A stretch of 64,000 bases of DNA from Streptomyces sp. NBC_00775. Its GTDB lineage: Bacteria > Actinomycetota > Actinomycetes > Streptomycetales > Streptomycetaceae. Where the stretch lies: the NCBI RefSeq assembly GCF_036347135.1, contig NZ_CP108938.1, forward strand, positions 7,440,001 through 7,504,000, given 5' to 3'. A model generated the notes under the pieces. It searched no databases and was not told where the DNA came from. It saw only the letters and a program-made list of their open reading frames with translations. Below are positions 51,441-59,847 of the stretch, piece by piece (position 1 is the first letter of the stretch; every line of letters starts with the position of its first letter). A program made the position numbers and the translations under genes.

Positions 51441-52472
51441 CTAGGGGAGGGTAACGACCGTGGCGGCGTACACGAGACCCGCCCCGAAGCCGATGACGAG
51501 CGCGGTGTCGCCGCTCTTCGCCTCGCCGGTAGCCAGGAGCCGCTCCATCGCGAGCGGGATCGAGGCGGCCGACGTGTTGCCGGTGGTGCGTACGTCGCGG
51601 GCGACCGTGACATGCGCCGGCAGTTTCAGTGTCTTCACCATCGAGTCGATGATCCGCTCGTTGGCCTGGTGGGGAATGAAGACATCCAGGTCGTCCGAGG
51701 TGATTCCGGCCGCGTCCAGCGCCTGCTGGGCGACCTTCGCCATCTCGAACACGGCCCAGCGGAACACCGCCTGGCCCTCCTGCGTGATCGCAGGGAACTT
51801 GATCTCGCCCTTGGAGTCGAGCGGAAGGGCGGAGATGTCACCGTTGCGGAACTGGTCCCACGGCACGGTCTGCTTGATCGTGCCCGCCTTGTCACCCTCG
51901 CTGCCCCACACGGTCGGGCCGATGTGCGGCTCGTCCGAGGGGCCCACGACGACCGCGCCCGCGCCGTCACCGAACAGGAAGGCCGTCGCACGGTCCTCCA
52001 GGTCGGTGAGGTCGGAAAGGCGCTCGACGCCGATGACGAGGACGTACTCCGCGGAACCCTCGACGACCATGCCCTTGGCGAGGGTGAGGCCGTAGCCGAA
52101 GCCCGCGCAGCCGGCCGAGATGTCGAAGGCGGCGGCCTTGTTCGTGCCGAGCTTGTCGGCGATCTCGGTGGCGACGGCCGGGGTCTGGCTGAAGTGCGAC
52201 ACGGTGGAGACGACCACGGCGCCGATCTGGTCGGCGTTGATCCCGGCGTCGGCGATGGCCTTGCCGGACGCCTCGATCGACATCGCGGCGACGGTCTCCT
52301 CGTCGTTCGCCCAGTGCCGGGTCTCGATGCCCGAGCGCGAACGGATCCACTCGTCGGACGAGTCGATCGTCTCCAGGATCACCTCGTTGGGCACGACCCG
52401 GACGGGGCGGTAGCCGCCGACGCCGAGGATGCGTGCGAAAGGAGCGCCCTTGGGTGCCTTGATCTTCGACAT
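51441..52472 (-). CDS. fabH: 3-oxoacyl-ACP synthase III (KAS III)
   Basis: A 343-residue initiating condensing enzyme. The Cys-His-Asn triad is in ISAGCAGFGYGL, FIPHQANERI and TTGNTSAAS. It joins a starter acyl-CoA (branched in Streptomyces) to malonyl-ACP. ATG 52472 lies 13 bp after the fabD stop, so the two are co-transcribed. Confidence 0.97.
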   Translation of the reverse strand: MSKIKAPKGAPFARILGVGGYRPVRVVPNEVILETIDSSDEWIRSRSGIETRHWANDEETVAAMSIEASGKAIADAGINADQIGAVVVSTVSHFSQTPAVATEIADKLGTNKAAAFDISAGCAGFGYGLTLAKGMVVEGSAEYVLVIGVERLSDLTDLEDRATAFLFGDGAGAVVVGPSDEPHIGPTVWGSEGDKAGTIKQTVPWDQFRNGDISALPLDSKGEIKFPAITQEGQAVFRWAVFEMAKVAQQALDAAGITSDDLDVFIPHQANERIIDSMVKTLKLPAHVTVARDVRTTGNTSAASIPLAMERLLATGEAKSGDTALVIGFGAGLVYAATVVTLP

Positions 52473-52485
52473 TCTCCGGGGCTCC

Positions 52486-53403
52486 TTACGCCGCGCTGTG
52501 CTCGGCGATGAGCTCGCGAGCCGCGTCGAGGTCGTCGGGGGTCTTCAGCGCCAGCGTCTTGACGCCGGGCAGGGCGCGCTTGGCGAGACCGGTGAGGGTG
52601 CCGCCGGGGCACACCTCGACCAGCGCGGTCACGCCGAGCTCCTTGAAGGTCTCCATGCACAGGTCCCAGCGGACCGGGTTGGCGACCTGGCCGACCAGGC
52701 GCGCGAGGACCTCGGAACCGGTGTCGACCGTCCGGCCGTCCTTGTTCGAGACGTACGTGATCTTCGGGTCGCCGGGCGACAGCTCCGCGGCGGCCTCGGC
52801 CAGCACGTCGACCGCCGGGGTCATGTGGTGCGTGTGGAACGCGCCGGCGACCTTCAGGGCCACTACACGGCGTACGCCCTCGGGCTTGTCGGCCTCCAGG
52901 GCGGCCAGCTGCTCCATCGTGCCGGCGGCCACGATCTGGCCCGCGCCGTTCACGTTCGCCGGGGTCAGGCCCAGCTTCTCCAGGTGCGGAACCGTCGTCT
53001 CCGGGTCTCCGCCGAGCAGCGCCGACATACCGGTCTGCGTGATCGCGGCGGCCTCGGCCATCGCCAGGCCCCGCTTGCGGACGAGCCGCAGGGCGGCGGT
53101 GTCGTCGAGCACTCCCGCGAAGGCGGCGGCGGTGATCTCGCCGACGCTGTGGCCCGCGACGGCACCGGGAGCAATGTCACCCAGTGCCGCGGCCGACAGG
53201 AGTCCGGCGGCGACGAGGAGCGGCTGCGCGACAGCCGTGTCCCGGATCTGGTCCGCGTCGGCCTGCGTGCCGTAGTGGGCAAGGTCGAGCCCGATGGCGT
53301 CCGACCACGCGGCGAGGCGGTCGGCGGCGCCGGGGAGGTCGAGCCAAGGAGTCAGGAAGCCGGGCGTCTGAGCGCCCTGGCCGGGAGCGACGAGTACGAG
53401 CAC
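52486..53403 (-). CDS. fabD: Malonyl-CoA:ACP transacylase
   Basis: A 305-residue acyltransferase that loads malonate onto ACP. The nucleophile Ser is in AGHSVGE, with VAPGQGAQTPGF at the N-terminus and FHTHHM carrying the catalytic His. GTG 53403 gives the usual short N-terminus (LVLVAPGQG); a GTG at 53409 adds two residues and cannot be excluded. It begins the fabD-fabH-acpP-fabF operon, downstream of fasR. Confidence 0.96.
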   Translation of the reverse strand: MLVLVAPGQGAQTPGFLTPWLDLPGAADRLAAWSDAIGLDLAHYGTQADADQIRDTAVAQPLLVAAGLLSAAALGDIAPGAVAGHSVGEITAAAFAGVLDDTAALRLVRKRGLAMAEAAAITQTGMSALLGGDPETTVPHLEKLGLTPANVNGAGQIVAAGTMEQLAALEADKPEGVRRVVALKVAGAFHTHHMTPAVDVLAEAAAELSPGDPKITYVSNKDGRTVDTGSEVLARLVGQVANPVRWDLCMETFKELGVTALVEVCPGGTLTGLAKRALPGVKTLALKTPDDLDAARELIAEHSAA

Positions 53404-53470
53404 TCTCACACTCTCTCTTGTGGACGGCCACGACCGCCCGTGGGGACAGGGACGAAGAACACGAGGGGGA

Positions 53471-53500
53471 ATTGTAGGTCCCCGACAAAAGCCTAGGTTT
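53471..53500 (-). promoter_or_regulatory. Candidate fabD operon promoter overlapping the fasR 3' end
   Basis: On the minus strand, TACAAT (53476-53471) is a good -10 hexamer. Where a -35 should be there is no TTGACA but a near-palindrome AAACCTAGGCTTT (53500-53488), which includes the fasR stop codon. An activator-dependent promoter would look like this; FasR is the known activator of this operon in S. coelicolor. Confidence 0.45.
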
Positions 53501-54698
53501 GCGGATCTCCATCGGCCAGACGCCCCAGGATCAGCGCGATTCGCAGTGTGAAGGCGGAGCGTACATCCGAAGGCGACCATCCGGTGACGTCAGTCACACG
53601 TCGGAGCCGGTAGCGCACGGTGTTGGGGTGAACGAAGAGCATCCGGGCAGCGCCTTCGAGGCTGCTCGCCTGTTCCAGATAGACGGCGAGCGTCTCCAGC
53701 AGAGCGGAGCCGGCCTCCTCCAGCGGTCTGTAGATCTCCTCCACCAGCTGCTCGCGGGCGGACGGGTCTCCGGCGATCGCGCGCTCCGGCAGCAGATCGT
53801 CCGCGAGAACCGGCCGCGGGGCGTCCTGCCAGGCGAAACACGCCTTGAGCCCGGCGGCGGCGGCCTGCGCGGAGCGGGTCGCGGCGAGCAGATCGGGCAC
53901 GATCGGCCCGGCGACGACGGGTCCCGCCGCGTACGGCCCGATCAGCGACTTGGCGACGGCGATCGGGTTGTCGCTGCCGCCGGCGATGACGACGAGCCGG
54001 TCCCCGAGCACACCGGTCAGTACTTGCAGCTTGGCGTGCCGGGCGGCCCGCCGGATGGCCTCGACGGTCAGTTCGCTGTCACCGTCGGGCGCCGTACCCA
54101 GCACCACGCAGACATGTTCGGGAGAGTTCCAGCCGAGAGCGGCGGCGCGGGAGACGGCGCCCTCGTCGGCCTCGCCGGAGAGCACCGCGTTCACGACGAG
54201 GGATTCCAGCCGGGCGTCCCAGGCACCCCGTGCCTCGGCCGCCTGCGCGTACACCTGGGCGGTGGCGAAGGCGATCTCGCGGGCGTACACGAGCAGGGCC
54301 TCGCGCAGCACGTTCTCGTCACCGGGGGCGGCCACCTCGTCGATGGCGCTCTCCATGACTTCGATGGTGGTGCGCACCATCTCGACGGTCTGGCGCAGGG
54401 TGATCGCCCTGGTCAGCTCGCGTGGCGCGGTCCCGAACACATCGGTGGAGATGGCCTGGGGGGCGTCGGGATGCCGGAACCACTCGGTGAAGGCCGCGAT
54501 ACCGGCCTGGGCGACGAGACCGATCCAGGAGCGGTTCTCCGGGGGCATGGCCCGGTACCACGGCAGCGTCTCGTCCATCCGCGCGATCGCCTGGGCGGCG
54601 AGACTGCCGGACGACTTCTCCAGCCGCTTGAGGGTCGCGGTGTGCGCGTGGATGTCGCGCACTCGGCGCTCGGTGTTGCTGGATTCGGGTTCGGGCAC
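53493..54698 (-). CDS. fasR: PucR/CdaR-type activator of fatty acid synthesis
   Basis: A 401-residue regulator. The N-terminal half is helical (RELTRAITLRQTVEMVRTTIEVME), a GGDEF-like middle domain follows, and the C-terminal HTH is FVHPNTVRYRLRRVTDVTG. GTG 54698 is the only likely start. It sits directly upstream of fabD, as FasR does in S. coelicolor, where it activates the fabDHPF operon. The frame is open much further upstream but there is no coding bias there (the pirin gene lies on the other strand). Confidence 0.93.
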   Translation of the reverse strand: MPEPESSNTERRVRDIHAHTATLKRLEKSSGSLAAQAIARMDETLPWYRAMPPENRSWIGLVAQAGIAAFTEWFRHPDAPQAISTDVFGTAPRELTRAITLRQTVEMVRTTIEVMESAIDEVAAPGDENVLREALLVYAREIAFATAQVYAQAAEARGAWDARLESLVVNAVLSGEADEGAVSRAAALGWNSPEHVCVVLGTAPDGDSELTVEAIRRAARHAKLQVLTGVLGDRLVVIAGGSDNPIAVAKSLIGPYAAGPVVAGPIVPDLLAATRSAQAAAAGLKACFAWQDAPRPVLADDLLPERAIAGDPSAREQLVEEIYRPLEEAGSALLETLAVYLEQASSLEGAARMLFVHPNTVRYRLRRVTDVTGWSPSDVRSAFTLRIALILGRLADGDPQT

Positions 54699-54794
54699 GG
54701 GACAAGACTGCCTTATCAGGACGGAGGTGTGCGGCGGCGGGTCGCAAGTAAGCGCGGGGTACAGCGCCGGGCCGGGGCTACGGTGGTGGATGTG

Positions 54795-55451
54795 ATGGAT
54801 GTCCGCCGCGCCGAAGAGCGCTACCGCGGAGGGGACCCGGCGGCCGGGATCTCCTCGCTGCACGCCTTTTCCTTCGGCCCGCACTACGACCCGGACAACC
54901 TCCGCTTCGGCGCGGTGATCGCCTGCAACGAAGAGTGGCTCGCTCCCGGCGCCGGCTTCGACGAGCACCCGCACAGCCACACCGAGATCATCACGTGGGT
55001 GGTCGAGGGCGAGCTCACCCACCGGGACTCGGCCGGGCACGAGTCGGTGGTCCGCCCCGGCGACGTCCAGCGCCTCAGCTCGGCGGGCGGCGTCCGCCAC
55101 GTGGAACGCAATGACGGCCCGGAGCCGCTCACCTTCGTCCAGATGTGGCTGGCCCCGCTCACGCCGGGCGGAGATCCGTCCTACGAGATCGTCCACGGCA
55201 TCGCGGACTCCACGCCGTACGCCGTCCCGGAGGCGGGCGCCATGCTCCACGTACGCCGCCTGACGGCGGGGGAGCGGACGGCACTTCCCGACGCGCCCTT
55301 CGTGTACGTCCATGTCGTCCGCGGTGAGATCAAGCTGGACGGCGAGGAGCTGGGACCGGGCGACGCGGCCCGCATCACGGACGCCAAGGACTGGGAGGTG
55401 CTGGCGGGCTCTCCGGCGGAGCTGCTGCTGTGGGAGATGGCGGCGGGCTGA
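54795..55451 (+). CDS. Pirin family protein
   Basis: A 218-residue double cupin. The metal site is in the first cupin: FDEHPHSHTEIITWVVEGEL (two His, Glu) and a later His in GGVRHVERN. The C-terminal cupin lacks the ligands, as usual. Family members act as quercetin dioxygenases or redox-sensing cofactors. ATG 54795 is chosen; GTG 54792 is seven bases after TACGGT. It is divergent from fasR with a 96 bp gap. Confidence 0.93.
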   Translation: MDVRRAEERYRGGDPAAGISSLHAFSFGPHYDPDNLRFGAVIACNEEWLAPGAGFDEHPHSHTEIITWVVEGELTHRDSAGHESVVRPGDVQRLSSAGGVRHVERNDGPEPLTFVQMWLAPLTPGGDPSYEIVHGIADSTPYAVPEAGAMLHVRRLTAGERTALPDAPFVYVHVVRGEIKLDGEELGPGDAARITDAKDWEVLAGSPAELLLWEMAAG

Positions 55452-55461
55452 CGCGCGGGCG

Positions 55462-56073
55462 TCACCCCAGGGCGTCGATCTCGCGGGTGAGCCGGGCGCC
55501 CTCGCGGGCCATGATCTCCGGGTCGCGCAGGGCGTTGGAGAGCAGGGACATGCCCTGGTAGGCGCCGACGAGCGCCAGCGCGTGACCCTCGGGGTCGGCC
55601 ACCCCGAGGTGGCGGTACTGCAGTGCCACCCAGTCCAGCAGTCGCCGGATGACGCGGCCCGCCGAGAGGTCGAGGCCACCCTCGCTCCGCTTGCCGAGCT
55701 CCGCGGCGAGGGTGCCCGTGGGGCAGCCGTAGCGCGCCGCGGTGTCGCGCTGCTCGACCCAGGCGTCGATGAGCCCCTTGAGGCGTTCGCGCGGGTCGGG
55801 GAGCTGGTCCAGCCGGCCGGTGAGGGTCTCCAGGTGGCTGACGTGCTCGGAGAGGGCTGCCTCGACCAGCTCGTCCTTGGTCTTGAAGTAGTAGTACACG
55901 TTGCCCGCCGGGACATCGGCGGCGCGGGCGATGTCGGCGATGGTCGTGCGCTCCACGCCCTGCTCGTGCAGGACCCGGGCCGCGGCCGCCGTCAGCTGCT
56001 GCCGTTTGCCGGCCGCCCTGGCCTTCGCCCTGGCCTTCGTGGGAGGGCGCCCGGAATCCGTTGAGTCAGTCAC
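55462..56073 (-). CDS. TetR family regulator, probably leaderless
   Basis: A 203-residue repressor. The HTH is RVLHEQGVERTTIADIARAADVPAGNVYYYFKTKDELV. GTG 56073 is preferred because TATAGT lies exactly seven bases upstream with no ribosome site; an ATG at 56124 would extend the protein through the operator. It is divergent from the NmrA-type gene and flanked by two inverted repeats (56064-56083 and 56128-56145). The C-terminal domain has a single Cys. Confidence 0.92.
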   Translation of the reverse strand: MTDSTDSGRPPTKARAKARAAGKRQQLTAAAARVLHEQGVERTTIADIARAADVPAGNVYYYFKTKDELVEAALSEHVSHLETLTGRLDQLPDPRERLKGLIDAWVEQRDTAARYGCPTGTLAAELGKRSEGGLDLSAGRVIRRLLDWVALQYRHLGVADPEGHALALVGAYQGMSLLSNALRDPEIMAREGARLTREIDALG

Positions 56074-56145
56074 CCGACTAACTATAGACAGCCGAGGGTC
56101 GGCCTGTGCTAGCGTCCTGTCCATCGAGTTAGTCAGTCAACTAAC
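56064..56145. promoter_or_regulatory. Divergent control region with two TetR operators
   Basis: AGTCAGTC-accc-GACTAACT (56064-56083, one mismatch) overlaps the start and -10 of the regulator, and GTTAGT-cagtca-ACTAAC (56128-56145, perfect) lies just after TAGCGT (56110-56115), the likely -10 for the plus-strand operon. The shared GTTAGTC half-site suggests one repressor binds both. Confidence 0.65.
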
Positions 56146-56174
56146 TAACTTAATTCGCGACCGGGGAGATCGAC

Positions 56175-56996
56175 ATGTTCGTGGTGACAGGTGCGACCGG
56201 AAACGTCGGGCAGGCGCTGGTACGGATGCTCGCCGAGGCCCGGCTGCCGGTGACGGCGGTGGCCCGGCACATCACCCAGGCCGATGTGCCGCCGGAGGTC
56301 CGCGCGGTGGCCGCCGACCTGGCCGAACCGGCCGGCCTCGGGGCCGCGTTCGAGGGCGGCAAGGCGCTGTTCCTGCTGGTGGCCGGCGAGGACCCGCACG
56401 GCATTCTGGACGCGGCGAAGACCGCCGGGATCCGCAAGGTGGTGCTGCTGTCCACCCAGGGCGTGGGGACCCGCCCGGAGGCATACCGGCACCCCGCCCT
56501 GTTCGAGGCGGCCGTACAGCACTCAGGGCTCGACTGGACGGTCCTGAGGTCGGGCGGGATGGCCACCAACGCCTTCGCGTGGGCCGAGTCGATCCGCGCC
56601 GGGCGGGAGGCCGCGGCGCCGTTCGGTGATGTCGGGCTGCCCTTCGTCGACCCCGCCGACGTGGCCGCGGTCGCCGCCGCCGCCCTGCGGCCGGGCGCCC
56701 ACCTCGGGGCCACCTACACCCTGACCGGCCCCGCGGCGACCACCCCGCGCGAGCGGGCGGCCGCGATCGCGACCGCGCTGGGCGAACCGGTGCGCTTCAC
56801 CGAACAGACCCGCGCGGAGGCCCGGGAACTGATGTCGCGGTTCATGCCGCCGCCCGTGGTCGAAGGCACCCTGGCCATCCTGGGCACACCGACCGAGGAC
56901 GAGCAGCAGGTCAGCCCCGATGTCGAACGCGTCCTGGGCCGCGCCCCGGGCAGCTTCGCGGCCTGGGCCGAACGCAACGCCACGGCGTTCCGGTGA
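56175..56996 (+). CDS. NmrA-type NAD(P)H-binding protein (atypical SDR)
   Basis: A 273-residue atypical short-chain dehydrogenase-fold protein. The opening VVTGATGNVGQALVRML is the dinucleotide motif; SGLDWTVLRSGGMATNAFAW and FVDPADVAAVAAAAL match NmrA/quinone-reductase-2-type proteins. GGGGAGA precedes ATG 56175. It is the first gene of a likely two-gene operon with the haloalkane dehalogenase-like gene, controlled by the divergent TetR protein. Confidence 0.92.
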   Translation: MFVVTGATGNVGQALVRMLAEARLPVTAVARHITQADVPPEVRAVAADLAEPAGLGAAFEGGKALFLLVAGEDPHGILDAAKTAGIRKVVLLSTQGVGTRPEAYRHPALFEAAVQHSGLDWTVLRSGGMATNAFAWAESIRAGREAAAPFGDVGLPFVDPADVAAVAAAALRPGAHLGATYTLTGPAATTPRERAAAIATALGEPVRFTEQTRAEARELMSRFMPPPVVEGTLAILGTPTEDEQQVSPDVERVLGRAPGSFAAWAERNATAFR

Positions 56997-57054
56997 CCGT
57001 GCGGTGGCCGCCCTGATCACTCACCCGCCTCAACCTCCACCAGGAGACCCGACC

Positions 57055-57921
57055 ATGCCCGTTCAGCACATCCTCGGCTCGACCATGCACCACCGGGAGT
57101 CCGGCACCGGGGCGCCGATCGTCTTCCTGCACGGCAACCCGACCTCGTCGTACCTGTGGCGGCACGTCATGCCGGCCGTGGGGGCCGGACGGCTGCTGGC
57201 CCCCGACCTCATCGGCATGGGCGAGTCGGGCAAGCCCGCCCTCGACTACACCTTCGCCGACCACGCCGACTACCTGGACGCCTGGTTCGACGCGCTCGAC
57301 CTCCGGGACGTGATCCTCGTCGGGCACGACTGGGGCGGCGCCCTGGCCTTCGACTGGGCCGCGCGTCACCCGGACCGGGTGCGCGGCATCGCGTTCACCG
57401 AGACCATCGTCAAGCCGATGACCTGGGAGGAGTTCCCCGAAGGAGGCCGAGAGCTGTTCCGGGCGATCAAAGCGGACGGCATCGGCGAGGCCATGATCCT
57501 CGACGAGAACGCCTTCATCGAGCAGGCCCTGCCCGCCGCCTCCGCCACACCGCTCGCGCAGGGCGACCTCGACGTCTACCGCAAGCCCTACCCCACCCCG
57601 GAGAGCAGGCGGCCACTCCTGAGGTGGGCGCGCTCGATGCCGCTGGGCGGCGAACCCGCCGACGTCGTGGCCAGGGCCGAGGCGTACGGCCGGTGGCTGA
57701 AGGCGAGTCCGGACGTGCCCAAGCTCCTGCTCACGTTCGCGCCCGGGCCGGGCGCGATGATGCACGAGGACATCGTCGCGTGGTGCGCCGAGAACATCGC
57801 CGCCCTGGAGACCGAACACTCCGAGGCGATCGCCGGGCACCACACACCGGAGGACCAGCCGGCACTGATCGCCTCGGCGCTGTCGGCCTGGGCGGACCGG
57901 AACGGCCTGCGCCGCGGGTGA
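57055..57921 (+). CDS. Haloalkane dehalogenase-like alpha/beta hydrolase (HLD-II type)
   Basis: A 288-residue hydrolase. HGNPTSSYLWR carries the halide-binding Asn, GHDWGG the nucleophile Asp, TETIV the catalytic Glu and AGHHTPEDQP the His, the full HLD-II set as in DhaA/LinB. APDLIGMGESGKP is also conserved. The product would release halide from haloalkanes by hydrolysis. ATG 57055 lies 58 bp after the NmrA-type stop. Substrate range cannot be predicted. Confidence 0.92.
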   Translation: MPVQHILGSTMHHRESGTGAPIVFLHGNPTSSYLWRHVMPAVGAGRLLAPDLIGMGESGKPALDYTFADHADYLDAWFDALDLRDVILVGHDWGGALAFDWAARHPDRVRGIAFTETIVKPMTWEEFPEGGRELFRAIKADGIGEAMILDENAFIEQALPAASATPLAQGDLDVYRKPYPTPESRRPLLRWARSMPLGGEPADVVARAEAYGRWLKASPDVPKLLLTFAPGPGAMMHEDIVAWCAENIAALETEHSEAIAGHHTPEDQPALIASALSAWADRNGLRRG

Positions 57922-57938
57922 GTCCGGAGCGGTCCGCG

Positions 57939-58763
57939 TCAGGCGGCGGCGAGCTCCGCCAGCACCGCGTCGGTGAACGGCGACCAGGCCTCGACGGCCC
58001 ACGGGCCGAAGGCGCGGTCGGTCAGCGCGACGCACGCGGCGCCCACGACCGGGTCGATCCACAGGAACGTACCGGACTGCCCGAAGTGCCCGAAGGTCCG
58101 CGGCGAGGACGAACTCCCCGTCCAGTGCGGCGACTTGGAGTCGCGGATCTCGAAGCCGAGCCCCCAGTCGTTGGGGTTCTGGTGCCCGTACCCCGGCAGC
58201 ACACCCTTCGTGCCGGGGTACTGGACGGTCATCGCCTCCGCGACCGTACGCGGGTCGAGGAGCCGCGGTGCCTGCACCTCGGCGGCGAACCGCACCAGGT
58301 CGTCCACCGTCGAGACGCCGTCCTTGGCGGGCGACCCGTCCAGCGCGGTCGAGGTCATGCCCAGCGGTTCCAGCACCGCCTGTCGCAGATACTCCGGGAA
58401 GGGAATGTCCGTCGCCTTGGCGATGTGGTCCCCGAGCACCTCGAACCCGGCGTTCGAGTACAGCCGCCGCTCCCCGGGCGCCGACGTCACCCGGTGCTCG
58501 TCGAAGGCGAGCCCGGAGGTGTGCGCGAGGAGATGACGGACCGTCGAACCGGCCGGACCCGCCGGCTCGTCGAGCTCGATCGCCCCCTCCTCGTACGCGA
58601 TGAGCGCGGCGTACGCGGCGAGCGGCTTGGTGACGGAGGCGAGCGGGAAGCGGTGCGCCACCGGCCCATGGGCCCCGAGCACCGTGCCGTCCGCGCGGAC
58701 GACGGCCGCCGCGGCCGTGGGAACGGGCCAGTTCTCGATCAACGCCAGGCTCTGCAAGGACAT
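57939..58763 (-). CDS. Serine hydrolase, beta-lactamase (class C) fold
   Basis: A 274-residue penicillin-binding-protein-like esterase. SVTK is the SxxK nucleophile, YSN the second motif, and a late HFGQSG replaces KTG. There is no signal peptide, so it is likely cytoplasmic or leaderless-secreted. ATG 58763 is chosen. Such proteins are esterases or D-aminopeptidases rather than antibiotic resistance enzymes. It ends 17 bp from the convergent dehalogenase-like gene. Confidence 0.92.
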   Translation of the reverse strand: MSLQSLALIENWPVPTAAAAVVRADGTVLGAHGPVAHRFPLASVTKPLAAYAALIAYEEGAIELDEPAGPAGSTVRHLLAHTSGLAFDEHRVTSAPGERRLYSNAGFEVLGDHIAKATDIPFPEYLRQAVLEPLGMTSTALDGSPAKDGVSTVDDLVRFAAEVQAPRLLDPRTVAEAMTVQYPGTKGVLPGYGHQNPNDWGLGFEIRDSKSPHWTGSSSSPRTFGHFGQSGTFLWIDPVVGAACVALTDRAFGPWAVEAWSPFTDAVLAELAAA

Positions 58764-58782
58764 GGTGACGAGCCTAAGCGGC

Positions 58783-59262
58783 TCAGAGGTCGAGCCGCAT
58801 CGAGGGGTCCCGCTTGCGGACGAACCCGAGGGAGGCGTACAGCGGCTCGGCCTCGGTGGACGCGTTGAGGTCGACCTGCGCCACGCCCCGCTCGCGGAAC
58901 CACTCCAGGAGCGTCTCCATGCACGCGCGGGCGTAACCGCGGCGCCGCGCGTCCGGGTCGGTGGCGACGCTGAAGACATGGCCCACCGCGCCGTGCGGAT
59001 TGCCCGCGCGCCCGATCCGGTACTCGACCGTCCCGACGACGAGCGCCCCGAGCGCGTCCGGCCGGCCGGGATGGTCGACGACGAAGGCCACGAAGTCTCC
59101 GTCGGGATCGGCGAGCTTGCCGCGTATGGTCGGCAGTGACTCCGCGTGCCACTCGCTGGAGCTTGCGGAGCCGTCCGTGGCGAAGACCGCGTCGATCATC
59201 ACCTGACGCAGGCGCAGCACTTCCTCGGCGTCCTCGGGCAGGGCACGGCGTACGAGACTCAT
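58783..59262 (-). CDS. GNAT family N-acetyltransferase
   Basis: A 159-residue acetyltransferase. The acetyl-CoA P-loop is VATDPDARRRGYARACMETLLEW and the C-terminal ASTEAEPLYASLGFVRK completes the fold. ATG 59262 is preferred over upstream in-frame extension. It is 19 bp upstream (in transcript order) of the serine hydrolase gene and probably co-transcribed. The substrate is unknown. Confidence 0.93.
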   Translation of the reverse strand: MSLVRRALPEDAEEVLRLRQVMIDAVFATDGSASSSEWHAESLPTIRGKLADPDGDFVAFVVDHPGRPDALGALVVGTVEYRIGRAGNPHGAVGHVFSVATDPDARRRGYARACMETLLEWFRERGVAQVDLNASTEAEPLYASLGFVRKRDPSMRLDL

Positions 59263-59320
59263 GAGCCGCACCGTAGCCACCGGGGCCTCGCCAGGTCCTC
59301 GGATTTTCGGCGGATTCCGC

Positions 59321-59351
59321 TTGCTTGGAGTGCACTCCAAGGTTTTAGCGT
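59321..59351 (+). promoter_or_regulatory. MerR-type promoter with 18-bp perfect operator
   Basis: TTGCTT (59321-59326) and TAGCGT (59346-59351) are separated by 19 bp, the long spacing activated by MerR proteins. The palindrome CTTGGAGTGCACTCCAAG (59324-59341) fills the spacer. ATG 59359 follows the -10 by seven bases. Confidence 0.7.
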
Positions 59352-59358
59352 GGGGTTC

Positions 59359-59847
59359 ATGACGGTGATGGAGACCACGGCCGAGCCCGCCGAGACCGGC
59401 GCCGGCACCAGGACCGACATCTGCGCGGCGCCGCCCGACCGGCACCGGCGTCCCGACGGTCAGGACAACTACACGATCAGCGAGGTCGTCGCCTTCACCG
59501 GCCTCACCGCTCACACCCTGCGCTGGTACGAGCGGATCGGGCTGATGCCGCACATCGACCGCTCGCACACCGGCCAGCGCCGCTACTGCAACCGAGACCT
59601 GGACTGGCTGAGCCTGGTCGGCAAGCTCCGGCTCACCGGAATGCCGGTCGCCGACATGGTGCGGTACGCGGAAATGGTGCGCGAGGGCGACCACACCTTC
59701 ATCGAGCGCTACGAGCTCCTGGAGGCGACCCGCCGGGACGTCAAGGCCCGGATCGCGGAGCTCCAGGACACGCTCGCGGTGCTCGACCACAAGATCACTT
59801 TCTACGCGGACGCCGGGCGGGCCCTGGCGTCGGAGAGGTCCCGATGA
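59359..59847 (+). CDS. MerR family transcriptional regulator
   Basis: A 162-residue activator/repressor. After a ~35-residue disordered N-terminus the HTH reads YTISEVVAFTGLTAHTLRWYERIGLMP, followed by a coiled-coil dimer region (DVKARIAELQDTLAVLDHKI). No metal-binding Cys cluster is present in the C-terminus, so it belongs to the small-molecule or redox-sensing group; one Cys lies in the N-terminal tail and one near RRYCN. It appears leaderless and overlaps the aldo/keto reductase start by ATGA. It probably autoregulates through the palindromic promoter. Confidence 0.94.
   Translation: MTVMETTAEPAETGAGTRTDICAAPPDRHRRPDGQDNYTISEVVAFTGLTAHTLRWYERIGLMPHIDRSHTGQRRYCNRDLDWLSLVGKLRLTGMPVADMVRYAEMVREGDHTFIERYELLEATRRDVKARIAELQDTLAVLDHKITFYADAGRALASERSR

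Noticed and set aside
53493..55916. Minus-strand frame extending fasR to about 800 codons
   Set aside because: The extra part lies opposite the pirin and TetR genes and has no coding bias; GTG 54698 gives a normal FasR.
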